Positions 26,218-35,588 of a DNA stretch of 64,000 nt are shown here, piece by piece. The notes under the pieces are model-generated. The model was not told the DNA's origin. It did no database searches and saw only the letters and a program-made list of their open reading frames with translations. Made by a program: the position numbers and the translations under genes. Origin of the DNA: DSYU01 sp964437595 (GTDB lineage: Bacteria > Chloroflexota > Anaerolineae > Anaerolineales > Anaerolineaceae); contig CAYTHO010000005.1 in the NCBI GenBank assembly GCA_964437595.1, positions 1 through 64,000 on the forward strand. Reading direction: 5' to 3'. The first letter of the stretch is position 1. Every line of letters begins with the position of its first letter.

Positions 26218-26260
26218 AATAAAACCGGGCAGGTGTTCTGCCAACCTGCCCGGTTTTATT
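26218..26260 (-). terminator. Strong terminator of the HhH gene
   Basis: A perfect 17-bp stem (26218-26234 with 26244-26260, nine-base loop) with A-rich and T-rich feet lies about 60 bp past the stop of the minus-strand gene at 26323. It could work in both directions. Confidence 0.85.
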
Positions 26261-26322
26261 TTAGTTCAATGGATTACGAAAGGCCTGTACCGGTGAGGGT
26301 TCAGCACCGGGGTTTTCCGAAG

Positions 26323-26886
26323 CTACCTTCCGCCCTTGAGCCGGTCCTGCAGGGCCTGCAGCGCGGTCATGTCGCCGGAGGCGGCCAGGCGAGCCTGTTC
26401 GGGCCAGCTTCCGGGGTCGGCCAGGCGCAGGTTGGCCGCCAGCAGGATCTCTCGAATGCTGTCAGGGGCCATGTCTGCCAGTTGGGCAAAGGAGGTGACG
26501 CCCGCCGCCTTCAAGACGCTGGCGATCTTCGGCCCAATGCCCTCGATAATCTCCAGGTCATCGACTGCCGGGGCAAGCGGGATTTCGACCGCCCGCGCCG
26601 CCGGGTTGGGGATTTCCACTGGCCGAACCGGTTCCGCTTCGACCTTTGCCATGGGGCTTTCCAGGACTTCTTCTTTCATTGGCTGTGGGGCGGGCTCGCT
26701 CACGGGTTTTTCACGAAGCGGAGTCTCGCGCAGTTCGGGCTCGCTGCGCTTTCCGCGCTCTCGCCACAAAAGCCAGAAGATCAGGACGATCAATAGAATG
26801 ACGATGATCCAGATGATGATCGGAGAAATTCCCCGGTTGTTCTGGAACAGGGGGATTACAGGATGGGTGGCTAAATCAGCATACAT
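26323..26886 (-). CDS. Membrane-anchored helix-hairpin-helix protein
   Basis: A 187-residue protein with one membrane helix (about 22-41, SPIIIWIIVILLIVLIFWLL), a long acidic/proline-rich linker (about 45-105), and a C-terminal helix-hairpin-helix domain starting at DLEIIEGIGPKIASVLKAAG (about 109-128). Such HhH modules, also seen in DUF4332 and in extensions of ribosomal or respiratory proteins, bind DNA or partner proteins; no catalytic site is seen. A role tethering something to the membrane is inference. The gene stands alone, with its own promoter-like sequence upstream and a strong terminator downstream. Confidence 0.7.
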   Translation of the reverse strand: MYADLATHPVIPLFQNNRGISPIIIWIIVILLIVLIFWLLWRERGKRSEPELRETPLREKPVSEPAPQPMKEEVLESPMAKVEAEPVRPVEIPNPAARAVEIPLAPAVDDLEIIEGIGPKIASVLKAAGVTSFAQLADMAPDSIREILLAANLRLADPGSWPEQARLAASGDMTALQALQDRLKGGR

Positions 26887-26952
26887 CTTCGTCTCCTTTT
26901 ATGAACCTGGTATCTCATGAGGCGCGGGTTACAATGTTGAGAGATATGCTTC

Positions 26953-26980
26953 ATTATAGAGCAGGTTGGTAGGGACGCAA
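26953..26980 (-). promoter_or_regulatory. Putative promoter of the HhH gene
   Basis: On the minus strand TTGCGT (26975-26980) and TATAAT (26953-26958) are separated by 16 bases, giving a leader of roughly 60 bases to the start at 26886. Only the -10 matches the consensus perfectly. Confidence 0.4.
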
Positions 26981-27012
26981 TCAAAAACAGGCCCCTTTCC
27001 GCATTTTTTCCT

Positions 27013-27021
27013 TGATATAAT
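27013..27021 (+). promoter_or_regulatory. Extended -10 promoter for the GH31 gene
   Basis: TGATATAAT is an extended -10 element with a perfect TATAAT at 27016-27021. Transcription from it would begin near 27028, placing the 18-bp hairpin at 27080-27122 in the leader of the GH31 gene at 27145. Confidence 0.4.
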
Positions 27022-27079
27022 CTTTGGATAGTCTTTATCCAAGCTGCTTCCATGACGACAAAACCACCTCTTCCCCCGG

Positions 27080-27122
27080 CCCCCTCTCCATTGTCACGCC
27101 TTTTGTGACAATGGAGAGGGGG
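27080..27122. repeat. Perfect 18-bp hairpin in the GH31 leader
   Basis: Arms 27080-27097 and 27105-27122 are perfectly complementary around a seven-base loop. The hairpin ends 22 bases before the GH31 ATG. It lacks a T-run, so it is not a standard terminator; a REP-like repeat or a leader structure that affects translation or mRNA stability are both possible. Confidence 0.6.
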
Positions 27123-27144
27123 AGTCATTAACACCCCTCCTCTT

Positions 27145-29463
27145 ATGCGCAAACGACTTCTCGTAATTCTTCCATTGGCCGCCGCCCTGCTGGCTGTATA
27201 TCTGCTGGCGGCCTGGGGCGCCCGCCAATACGCCATCCGCCCGCTGGTGGGAACCCTCTCCGTAAGCGACCCGGCCCTGGCGAGCAGCGACCTGCACGCC
27301 TACCCGGTAGGCCACTTCCGCCTGACGCTTTCGACCATCGGGCAGGAGGCCGCCGGAGGTTACCGCGGGCCGCGCCTGCTGATCACCCACCAGGCCGACC
27401 CGGGGCGCTGGCTGTGGTACACAAACCGCGGGCAGGCTTTCCTGGGCGCGGCGCGCGGGGAAGAAACCGTCACGGAAGCGCGCGGCTCGTTCTTTATCTC
27501 GGACCGGCTGACGCGCACCTGCACGCGCCAGACCATCGAGGCGATCACGGCCCAGGGAGCGGCAAGCTCGCAGGAAGAAGCTGTAATCCTGTCCGGCAGG
27601 CTGGAATGCGGCGGCGGGCAGGCGGTGGGGTATCAACTGATCTTTCGCCCGGCGGGCGACAACCAGCTCGCCTTTGAGACCCGCTTCGACGATGCGGGGA
27701 TCAACCGCGCTTACCTCACCTACGCCTCCGACTCGGACGAGCACTTTTTTGGTTTCGGCGAGCAGTTCTCGCGCTTCGACCAGAAAGGCCAGCGCGTGCC
27801 CATCTGGGTTTCGGAGCAGGGCATCGGGCGCGGGCAGCAGCCGGTTACGTTTCTGGTGAACCTGGCGGCGAAGTCCGGCGGCAGCGATATGACCACCTAT
27901 GCCGCCGCGCCGCACTATATCACTTCGCGCATGCGCTCGGTGTTCCTCGAAAACCGCGAGTACAGCGTGTTCGACCTGCGCCAGCCCGACCGGGTGCAGG
28001 TCTCTGTTTTCTCGCCCGTCCTCCAGGGTCGCATTTTGTACGGGGGCGACCCTTCCGCGCTGATCGGGGAATACACCCGCTATGCCGGGCGGATGCGGCC
28101 CCTGCCAGATTGGATTTTGTCGGGCGCGGTGGTGGGCATGCAGGGCGGCACGGAGCGCGTCCGCGACATATATGAACAGCTCAAGCAGCGCGGCACGCCG
28201 GTGGCGGCCTTCTGGCTGCAAGATTGGGTGGGGCAGCGCACCACCAGCTTCGGCAAGCAGCTTTGGTGGAACTGGGAGTTGGACGCGGAGCGCTACCCCG
28301 GCTGGGACGCCCTGCGCGCGGACCTGGCGAACGACGACGTGCGCCTGATGGTGTACGCCAGCCCCTTCCTGGCCGACCTGACCGGGCTCAAACCCAACCT
28401 GAAGCGCAACCTCTTCCAGGAGGCCAAAGACCTCGGTTACCTGGTGCGGCGGGCAGACGGCTCGCCCTACCTGATCCAGAACACCGACTTCTCCGCCGGA
28501 ATGGTGGACCTGGCGAACCCGGCGGCGCGAGACTGGTACAAAGGCGTGCTGGCGGAACAGCTTACCGGCGTGGGGGCGGCGGGCTGGATGGCCGATTTCG
28601 GCGAAGCCCTGCCGTACGACGCATATCTATACGACGGGAGCGTTACCGGCAGCTCGTACCACAACACTTACCCGGAGGCCTGGGCGCAACTCAACCGCGA
28701 ATTGGTCGACTCGCTGCCGGAGGGCGACCAGTACGTCTTCTTTACCCGCTCGGCCTTCACCCAGTCGCCCGCCTCCACCACGCTGATGTGGACCGGCGAC
28801 CAGTTGGTCTCCTGGGACGCGCGGGATGGAATCAAATCGGCGGTCACGGGCATGCTCTCGGGGGGCATCTCGGGGTTCAGCCTCAACCACAGCGATATCG
28901 GCGGGTACACGGGCATCAACAATCCGCTGCTGCACATCCAGCGCGACAAAGAGCTGCTGATGCGCTGGATGGAACTGGCGGCCTTCACCACCGTCTACCG
29001 CACGCACGAGGGCAACACGCCCGACCAGAACGCGCAGTTCTACACCGATGAAGAAACCCTGGCGCACTTCGACCGCTTTGCCAGGGTGTACGCCGGGTGG
29101 GGATTCCTGCGCAAACGGCTGGTGAAGAACGCATCGGAAACAGGCGTGCCGGTGGTTCGCCCGCTCTTTATCGAATATCCCGCCGACCCGCAGGTGTACA
29201 ACATTTCGTACCAGGAATTTCTGGTAGGCCCCGACCTGCTGGTTGCCCCGGTGCTGGACCCCGGGCAGGATGCGGTGCGCGTGTACCTGCCCGCCGGGCA
29301 GTGGGTGCACGTGTGGAGCGGAAAGGCGTACCGCTCGCCGTTTCAGGGCCAGTGGGTCAGTGTGGACGCGCCCATGGGAGAGCCCGCCGTCTTCGTCAAA
29401 GAGAGCATTGAGGATGGAGAAATCTTTATCCAGAACCTGCGCGATGCAGGGCTGGTGAAGTAA
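27145..29463 (+). CDS. GH31 glycosidase, sulfoquinovosidase (YihQ)-like, membrane-anchored
   Basis: A 772-residue GH31 retaining alpha-glycosidase with an N-terminal signal/anchor helix (about 4-24), so it acts outside the membrane. From memory of E. coli YihQ it matches that branch best: WLQDWVGQRTTSFGKQ (357-372), the nucleophile D484 in GWMADFGEALP, the acid/base D552 in LMWTGDQ, then HSDIGGY and RTHEGN. In YihQ the residue after FGK is the sulfonate-binding Arg; here it is Q372, while the Trp and Tyr partners remain. The substrate may therefore be a neutral alpha-glucoside rather than sulfoquinovose. The start has no clear SD. The promoter and leader hairpin lie upstream, and a hairpin follows the stop. 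Confidence 0.88.
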   Translation: MRKRLLVILPLAAALLAVYLLAAWGARQYAIRPLVGTLSVSDPALASSDLHAYPVGHFRLTLSTIGQEAAGGYRGPRLLITHQADPGRWLWYTNRGQAFLGAARGEETVTEARGSFFISDRLTRTCTRQTIEAITAQGAASSQEEAVILSGRLECGGGQAVGYQLIFRPAGDNQLAFETRFDDAGINRAYLTYASDSDEHFFGFGEQFSRFDQKGQRVPIWVSEQGIGRGQQPVTFLVNLAAKSGGSDMTTYAAAPHYITSRMRSVFLENREYSVFDLRQPDRVQVSVFSPVLQGRILYGGDPSALIGEYTRYAGRMRPLPDWILSGAVVGMQGGTERVRDIYEQLKQRGTPVAAFWLQDWVGQRTTSFGKQLWWNWELDAERYPGWDALRADLANDDVRLMVYASPFLADLTGLKPNLKRNLFQEAKDLGYLVRRADGSPYLIQNTDFSAGMVDLANPAARDWYKGVLAEQLTGVGAAGWMADFGEALPYDAYLYDGSVTGSSYHNTYPEAWAQLNRELVDSLPEGDQYVFFTRSAFTQSPASTTLMWTGDQLVSWDARDGIKSAVTGMLSGGISGFSLNHSDIGGYTGINNPLLHIQRDKELLMRWMELAAFTTVYRTHEGNTPDQNAQFYTDEETLAHFDRFARVYAGWGFLRKRLVKNASETGVPVVRPLFIEYPADPQVYNISYQEFLVGPDLLVAPVLDPGQDAVRVYLPAGQWVHVWSGKAYRSPFQGQWVSVDAPMGEPAVFVKESIEDGEIFIQNLRDAGLVK

Positions 29464-29499
29464 AAAGCTGCCAATTGGCAAAAGAAACGGGTGGACGAA

Positions 29500-29525
29500 A
29501 CGGCAATTGAGACTACAGTTGCCGT
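29500..29525 (+). terminator. Weak terminator-like hairpin after GH31
   Basis: A 7-bp stem (29500-29506 with 29519-29525) followed by an AT-rich, T-containing run lies 36 bp after the stop. The stem is short, so this is only probable. Confidence 0.45.
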
Positions 29526-29701
29526 ATTATTCTTCTATTGTATAGCGACTGTAAACTGAGATCAGAATGACGTGTGCCATAATATAAACAGTTTTGTCCC
29601 TGTCTTTTAAGAACAAAAGCACTATGTATTGGGAGATTTGCCCAATCTCCTGGTGGATCTCCCCCGCATCATCATATTCTTATCTAACGGAGTAATATTC
29701 T

Positions 29702-32700
29702 ATGAAGTCGAAAGCTCTCCATACGAAGCGGTTTGCAAGATTGTTTTTGTTTACCGCGCTGATCCTGGCGCTGATCGCGACGCCGGCGCTTGCCGACTAC
29801 GACGATGTGCCATGGTTCGAGCAGGCAGTCGTTACTGCTTCAGGGGCTGGGCATGCTGGCATCGATGTGATCGGTGCGGGCAGCAGCCTGCGCATCTTCG
29901 TCTCAGCGACGAACACAAACCTCGTCCAGATTTATGGCTATGATGCAGGATCAGCCTACGAACTCAAAGATGATTCTGACGGATGGCTTGCCCCTGGCAA
30001 CGGATTTAGCGGGCCGCGCGGGCTGGCCGTTACAGCCGACGCATCGAGCATTAAGTCGCTCTTTGTAGCAGATACAGGAAACCATCGGATCTTGAAGTTT
30101 ACCGAAACCGGTGCCCTGACTGACGCGTTCACTTATACCGCCCAGGCCGGCTCCGGGACCAGTGGTTCGGACTGCGCCAGCACCGCAACGCTTCAGTTGA
30201 GCAACCCTTACGATATTGCGATCTATAACGCTACCGACCCGGCCGACAGCAGGCTTTATGTAGCGGACACGTATAATAACCGCATTGTCGTCCTCGACCT
30301 GAATTTGAATCTGCAAAGCTGCTGGGACAGCAGCACCGGGCTGAACATCAACAAACCGAGAGGCATCGCGTATGGAGTATTCTCATCCTCGGTTTACGTT
30401 TCAGATACCTTTAACCACCGCGTGCTTGAGCTGAGCACCTCGGGCGTGCAAACCGATTCTTTGGGTTCTTCCGCGACCCTTCAAAACCCCTCTGGATTGG
30501 CAGTGGACAGCTCCGGTTTTGTATATGTGGCGGATACAGACAACAGCCGGATGTACAAGATTGACTTTGTCAATGACCCGGCAAGAATGGGAAGAGCCTG
30601 GACAACCACGCCAGGTATGCCTGATCCGAATACATTCCTGACGCCAATGGATGTAGCGGCGCAGACTGAAAACCGGATATTTGTTGCGGATACCGGAAGG
30701 CACCGCGTGCTGGCCTTCGAGATCGAAGTGCCACCCGATGCCGCATTCCTGAACGGCAGCGATGTTGGCGTTTCCATTGAGGAAACTGGAATTCCAAATA
30801 CCATCGTTGGTGTTTTATCAGCCACGGACTCTAATGCAAGACAGACCTCCTTCTCGTATGCATTGAACGATGACCAGCCTCTTGATGTCTGCGACAGCAC
30901 ACACAACAGTAAATTTAATATCTCGGGGTCTAACTTAAGAGTACAAAGTTTCCTGGACTACGAGACCGACTTCGAGGCAGCCGAACCCCATGACTACCGC
31001 ATCTGCGTGCGGGTGAATGATGGGGTAGCGGGCACGTATGGCGGACCGGGGTATCTATACAAGCCCTTCCTGATTACGCTGACGGATAAAGCCACTGACA
31101 GCCCAGAGGTTGTGAGCAACGGATCTACCTCTCCTGGCATTTTCAATTTCTACGAGTTCACAACGGATACTCGCTACGATTACGAGGCAGGAACCATATT
31201 GGGATCGGCGCCCACCCTGCGGGTGTACGATAACGATCCAGCCGACACCATCACGGGCTATGCGATCACTGGCGGAACCTTTAAAGACGCCTTTGAAATC
31301 GTACCGGTAGGAACAAAGACCGATCCGAACGAATATACCATTCAAACGGTCGGCGAAGCTTACAAAACACTGCTGAATTATGAAGCCTATATCCCTCCAA
31401 CCGGCACGCTCATTGTCCAGTTTACCGACAGCAGCGGAGCCATCACCAACTACACCATAACCATAAATTTACAAGACCGAAACGATCTGCCAGATTTTAC
31501 GATACCGGCCACTCCTTATACGATTGCCGAGAATACAGCAACAGCCACAAACGTTGGCGACCCGATCACCCTCACCGATGAAGATCCAAGCGGGACCAAC
31601 GGCACGGTATACCTGCATGTGATGGGTGAGTACGTTGACGCCGCGATGACCGTCGATCCGACAGGGAGCTACTTCGCGCTTTACCGGCCCAATACGAGCA
31701 CGAGGACCTACAACGTCCGCACCACGACCACCACGCTCGACTATGAAAAATACAACGAGTACTGGCTCTTGCTGCGCGCTTGCAGCCAATCAAATTCGAC
31801 CTGCTCCTATGGTTACACAGAAGAGGTGCTCCACATCACCGTAACCGATCTTGCGGAAGCGCCTGTTCTGGTAACTACCTATAATCTCTACGATACCACT
31901 ACCGTCGGCAGCGCGCTAAATCTTACAACCGCTCCCCCTGATGTGGGTGATTCTCACACCTTCACCATCAACAGTGGTAACAACGATGGGTTTTTCACCG
32001 ATGCTGACGGCCAGATACGGCTTGCAAAAGCGGTTACATTTGACCCAGAACAGCCGCAGGTCTTCACTCTCAATGTGACTGTGGTTGATGAACAGGGCAA
32101 TGAGGATACAGAAACGATCGTTATCACAGTCGTTGCGGGCAACCGCCCGCCGGTCTTCGTGACCAGCCCGGCTCCGGTTCTGACCATTCCGGAAAACACT
32201 ACCAGCGGGACGATCGAAGTTGGACGTATTTCCGCGAGCGACCCGGATGGCAATGATATTACCATTACCACTGACGCCACCGATCCGAACAACCCCTTCA
32301 CCATCACCACAACCACCGAGGCGCCCTGGCAGGGCATCGTGTACGTTGACCCCGCCAAAGCCGCCCTGCTCAACTACGAAGACACCGCCCGGTTCCCGAA
32401 CCACAAGTACACGTTAACCGCAACCGTCAGCGATGGCGAATTCGATGTCGACGGGGATTTCCAGGTCAGCATCACGAACATCAACGAAGCGATCAGCATC
32501 ACCAACAAAGACTTGACCATCACGCGCGGGGACCGCACCCCGGTAGGCACCGTGATCGGCACGATCCAATGGGACGATGTGGATGGCAAACCCGCCACTA
32601 CGCCCACCTTTGCCCTATCCGGTGACGGCGCGAACCAGTTTGGAATTAACTCCAGTGGTCAAATTTATATCCTGCCCACGGCAAGCCTGCACTACTACCT

Positions 32701-34501
32701 CGACTTCAGCTACACGCCGACCATCACCATCACAGACAAGGTGGGCGGCGACGCAACGACCGACACGGATACCGTGCCGATCACGCTCACCGATGACAAC
32801 GATCCGCCGACCTTCATAGCAAAGAACTTTAGCATTGCGGAAAACAGCATAAACGGCACAGCCGTTGGCTCCTTCCAGGCGTTTGACGAAAACGGGCAGG
32901 ATTTCAACGTTGTGGTGAATGACCCCGCCAGCGCCTTCAACATCACCGCCGGCACACAAAGCACTTCAACCCAGAATGGCGTTGTCATCATCACCCGGAA
33001 CTACAATGTGACGGTAAAAGACTCCACCAAACTGAATTATGAGATCCTGAACCACACCTTACCACTGGTGCTGCGCGGCACGGAAGCCGGTGTGACAACG
33101 CCGCTGAGCCGGGATTACACCTACAACATCGCCCTGACCAACGTGAACGAGCCGCCGAGCATCGCGAACCAATCGCTGATGACGTACCAAAACGTGCCCG
33201 GCCTGACGATCATCGGCAAACTGGTTGCCAACGACCCCGATGAAGGCACTGTCTTCACCTTCCTCCCGATTGCTGGCGGCACGGGCGATGCGCTTTTCGA
33301 GATCCTGTCGAACGGTGATGTGCGCGTCAAGTCCGTCGCAAAACCGCAGGAAGGCACCTATACACTGTTCTCGAAAGTGAGGGATAACGGAACGCCGCAG
33401 CTAACCTCCGCCGCGCAGGCCACCATCACCATTACAGTGACAAAGCTGGCCGACCCCGCGCTGGAATCGGTTACTCTGCCCGCCGCCGAGCTCCTCACCG
33501 GCACGACCACGCAGTACAAGGTTACGGTCAAGAACAAAGATGTGGGTAAGTCTTCACCGTACTCAGTGAACCTGAAGCTGCCGGGCAATATGAACTTCGT
33601 CACCGGGGGCTCTTCTGCCGGGTGTAAATATATCACTGCGGATACCGTAGGCTGCCCCGCCCCCGCGGCGCTCAACCCCATGGGGACCTCAGGCGACACG
33701 GCGAGTTTCGTCATCAACGCCGCGATCCTTGCCGACATGCCTAACGGCGCCACGCGCACCGCCACAGCTAGCCTGGCCCTGGACGACCCGTTGAACGACA
33801 ACGTAGCCACAAATAATTCAAAGACGGTCACGTTCACCGCGCGCAGGGCTATTGTTCTGACGAACCAGACTTTTGAAACCGGCGTGCCAGTGGCCCTGAC
33901 CAAGAACGGTACCCCCATAACAACCGTGACGCAAACCCCCACCTGCGCGACTACCCCACGGAAGTTCCTGGGCCTGTTCTCGAACGATGAGGTAAAATAC
34001 CTCAAGCAGAACCTCATCAACCACAACTATGTGGAAGTGTCGTTTGATCTGTACCTGGCCTACTCCTGGGAAGGCCTGAACAACACCTATGGGCCCGACC
34101 GCTGGAAGTTCACTTTGGACAACCGGGCGGCGACTGTAGATACGACCTTCTCGAACATCAGCGCGCTGGACAGCAATAAACTGCCGGTCTACCCGCAATC
34201 TTTCCCGGACACGTTTGCCAGCGGGCTGCGGAACCCGGCCTTCACCGGCGCGTCTCAGGTTGGCACGCTCGGGTACTACACGAAAGTGAACTGCGGTGGC
34301 GAAAAACAGGATTCGGTGTACAGCTTCCGCTTCATATTCGACCATACCGATCCGCAAGTGCTGCTCGACTTCATCGCCCAGGGCCTTACGAAGGACGCAA
34401 GGGATTGGCAGCCAGAACAGTGGGGTCTGGATAACCTTAAGGTAACCATTTCGGGCGTCAAGACGTTCAACGTCTTCCTGCCCTCGCTTACCAGGCCTTA
34501 G
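29702..34501 (+). CDS. Large secreted NHL-propeller / cadherin-repeat protein
   Basis: A 1599-residue secreted protein. Residues 1-31 form a signal peptide (cleavage after ALA). Residues ~60-350 contain five NHL-type propeller blades marked by VADTGNHRILKF, VADTYNNRIVVL, VSDTFNHRVLEL, VADTDNSRMYKI and VADTGRHRVLAF. Residues ~355-1260 hold about nine cadherin-like repeats, with the IAEN/IPEN openings and late D-x-N-D-x-P type calcium loops (DRNDLP, DDNDPP). A DUF11-like domain (~1265-1375) and a C-terminal jelly-roll-like domain follow, ending in NVFLPSLTRP with no LPXTG or membrane anchor. Adhesion or surface binding is inferred from the architecture. The SD ACGGAG is about ten bases from the ATG. 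It is monocistronic. Confidence 0.85.
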   Translation: MKSKALHTKRFARLFLFTALILALIATPALADYDDVPWFEQAVVTASGAGHAGIDVIGAGSSLRIFVSATNTNLVQIYGYDAGSAYELKDDSDGWLAPGNGFSGPRGLAVTADASSIKSLFVADTGNHRILKFTETGALTDAFTYTAQAGSGTSGSDCASTATLQLSNPYDIAIYNATDPADSRLYVADTYNNRIVVLDLNLNLQSCWDSSTGLNINKPRGIAYGVFSSSVYVSDTFNHRVLELSTSGVQTDSLGSSATLQNPSGLAVDSSGFVYVADTDNSRMYKIDFVNDPARMGRAWTTTPGMPDPNTFLTPMDVAAQTENRIFVADTGRHRVLAFEIEVPPDAAFLNGSDVGVSIEETGIPNTIVGVLSATDSNARQTSFSYALNDDQPLDVCDSTHNSKFNISGSNLRVQSFLDYETDFEAAEPHDYRICVRVNDGVAGTYGGPGYLYKPFLITLTDKATDSPEVVSNGSTSPGIFNFYEFTTDTRYDYEAGTILGSAPTLRVYDNDPADTITGYAITGGTFKDAFEIVPVGTKTDPNEYTIQTVGEAYKTLLNYEAYIPPTGTLIVQFTDSSGAITNYTITINLQDRNDLPDFTIPATPYTIAENTATATNVGDPITLTDEDPSGTNGTVYLHVMGEYVDAAMTVDPTGSYFALYRPNTSTRTYNVRTTTTTLDYEKYNEYWLLLRACSQSNSTCSYGYTEEVLHITVTDLAEAPVLVTTYNLYDTTTVGSALNLTTAPPDVGDSHTFTINSGNNDGFFTDADGQIRLAKAVTFDPEQPQVFTLNVTVVDEQGNEDTETIVITVVAGNRPPVFVTSPAPVLTIPENTTSGTIEVGRISASDPDGNDITITTDATDPNNPFTITTTTEAPWQGIVYVDPAKAALLNYEDTARFPNHKYTLTATVSDGEFDVDGDFQVSITNINEAISITNKDLTITRGDRTPVGTVIGTIQWDDVDGKPATTPTFALSGDGANQFGINSSGQIYILPTASLHYYLDFSYTPTITITDKVGGDATTDTDTVPITLTDDNDPPTFIAKNFSIAENSINGTAVGSFQAFDENGQDFNVVVNDPASAFNITAGTQSTSTQNGVVIITRNYNVTVKDSTKLNYEILNHTLPLVLRGTEAGVTTPLSRDYTYNIALTNVNEPPSIANQSLMTYQNVPGLTIIGKLVANDPDEGTVFTFLPIAGGTGDALFEILSNGDVRVKSVAKPQEGTYTLFSKVRDNGTPQLTSAAQATITITVTKLADPALESVTLPAAELLTGTTTQYKVTVKNKDVGKSSPYSVNLKLPGNMNFVTGGSSAGCKYITADTVGCPAPAALNPMGTSGDTASFVINAAILADMPNGATRTATASLALDDPLNDNVATNNSKTVTFTARRAIVLTNQTFETGVPVALTKNGTPITTVTQTPTCATTPRKFLGLFSNDEVKYLKQNLINHNYVEVSFDLYLAYSWEGLNNTYGPDRWKFTLDNRAATVDTTFSNISALDSNKLPVYPQSFPDTFASGLRNPAFTGASQVGTLGYYTKVNCGGEKQDSVYSFRFIFDHTDPQVLLDFIAQGLTKDARDWQPEQWGLDNLKVTISGVKTFNVFLPSLTRP

Positions 34502-34520
34502 CCCTAAACATCCATGAAAC

Positions 34521-34558
34521 AAGATGGGGTTCGCGTTGAATGCCGCGAACCCCATCTT
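34521..34558. terminator. Strong bidirectional terminator
   Basis: A perfect 15-bp stem (34521-34535 with 34544-34558, eight-base loop) followed by TTTATTTA lies between the convergent genes ending at 34501 and 34562. Confidence 0.88.
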
Positions 34559-34561
34559 TAT

Positions 34562-35584
34562 TTAACTGCCCAACCTGCGCAGCCGAATGCGGAAGACGGT
34601 GCCTTTTTGCCCGGCCTGGCGCGAGCGCACCAGAATATCCCCGCCGTGCCGGTCGATGATCCGCCGCACCAGTGATAGGCCCAGGCCTGAGCCTTCACAG
34701 CCGCGCGCATTGGCGCCGCGGTACAGTTCTTCAAAAATGCGGGGCAGGTCTTCACTGGCGATCCCCGGCCCGGCATCTGCTACCTCCACAATTACCCAGC
34801 GGCCATCCTCCACCGCGCGCACCTCGACCAGGTCCGCGGCACCGCTGTATTTTAGGGCATTCTCCACCAGGTTGTAGAAGGCCAGCCCCAGCAGGTCGCG
34901 GTCGCCGTTGACCTGGGGCAGCGGCCAGGGAACGCGGGGAATAACCAGGCCGACCGGGCGGCGGGCGTACTGGGGCAGCGCGCACACCGCCGCGATCACT
35001 TCTTCCAGCACCTCGGCCAGGTCCACCGGGGCCAGCTCCAGCGGGCGGTCCTCCAGCTCAGACAGCTTGCGCAGGTCGGCGATCAGGCGCGAGAGGCGCT
35101 CCGTCTGCCGCTCGGCATCCACCAGCGACTGGGACGCGTTCTGTACGGGGCAGGCGTCACCTGCCTGCGGCAGCATCAAACGGCTGTTGAGCGACGGCGC
35201 GGTTTCGTCGAGCGAGCGGCCCAATTCCGTTTGAGCGATCGGGTCTTCCGCGCCCAGGTTGGCAAGCGCAGCGCGCAGGCCCGTGAGCGGGTTCTTCAAC
35301 TCGTGATCTAACCGGCGAATGAAGCGGCGGCGGACCTCCTCCTGTGAGCGCCGCAGCGCCGCGATGCGTTCCATCCAGCGCCGGCCCGCCAGCTCCCACC
35401 CCAACAGCCCCACCAGCAGCATAACGCTGATCGCCCCGCCAGTCACAATTAACAGCGCGCCAATATCAAGCCTGAAAACAAACTGCGGCATGGCTGGTTG
35501 GCGCGCGCGCAGAACCAGGGCAACCGCGCCCCCCAGCAGCAGCGGCACAAAGGCCAGGAGCAGGTAGCGGATGCTGCCTTTCAT
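34562..35584 (-). CDS. Membrane histidine kinase without a sensor domain
   Basis: A 340-residue kinase with two membrane helices (about 7-25 and 41-63) separated by only ~15 residues, so there is no extracytoplasmic sensing domain. The HisKA domain has H94 in RRLDHELKNPL. The ATPase domain shows the N box (FYNLVENALKYS), G1 (VADAGPGI) and G2 (GSGLGLSLVRRI). It is a regular EnvZ/PhoR-type kinase. The frame extends upstream to 35749 but overlaps the regulator; the ATG at 35584 is four bases after the regulator's stop. It is the last gene of the operon holding two solute-binding-protein-like genes and an OmpR-type regulator. With no sensor of its own, it may take its signal from those proteins (inference). 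Confidence 0.92.
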   Translation of the reverse strand: MKGSIRYLLLAFVPLLLGGAVALVLRARQPAMPQFVFRLDIGALLIVTGGAISVMLLVGLLGWELAGRRWMERIAALRRSQEEVRRRFIRRLDHELKNPLTGLRAALANLGAEDPIAQTELGRSLDETAPSLNSRLMLPQAGDACPVQNASQSLVDAERQTERLSRLIADLRKLSELEDRPLELAPVDLAEVLEEVIAAVCALPQYARRPVGLVIPRVPWPLPQVNGDRDLLGLAFYNLVENALKYSGAADLVEVRAVEDGRWVIVEVADAGPGIASEDLPRIFEELYRGANARGCEGSGLGLSLVRRIIDRHGGDILVRSRQAGQKGTVFRIRLRRLGS

Positions 35585-35588
35585 ACCA

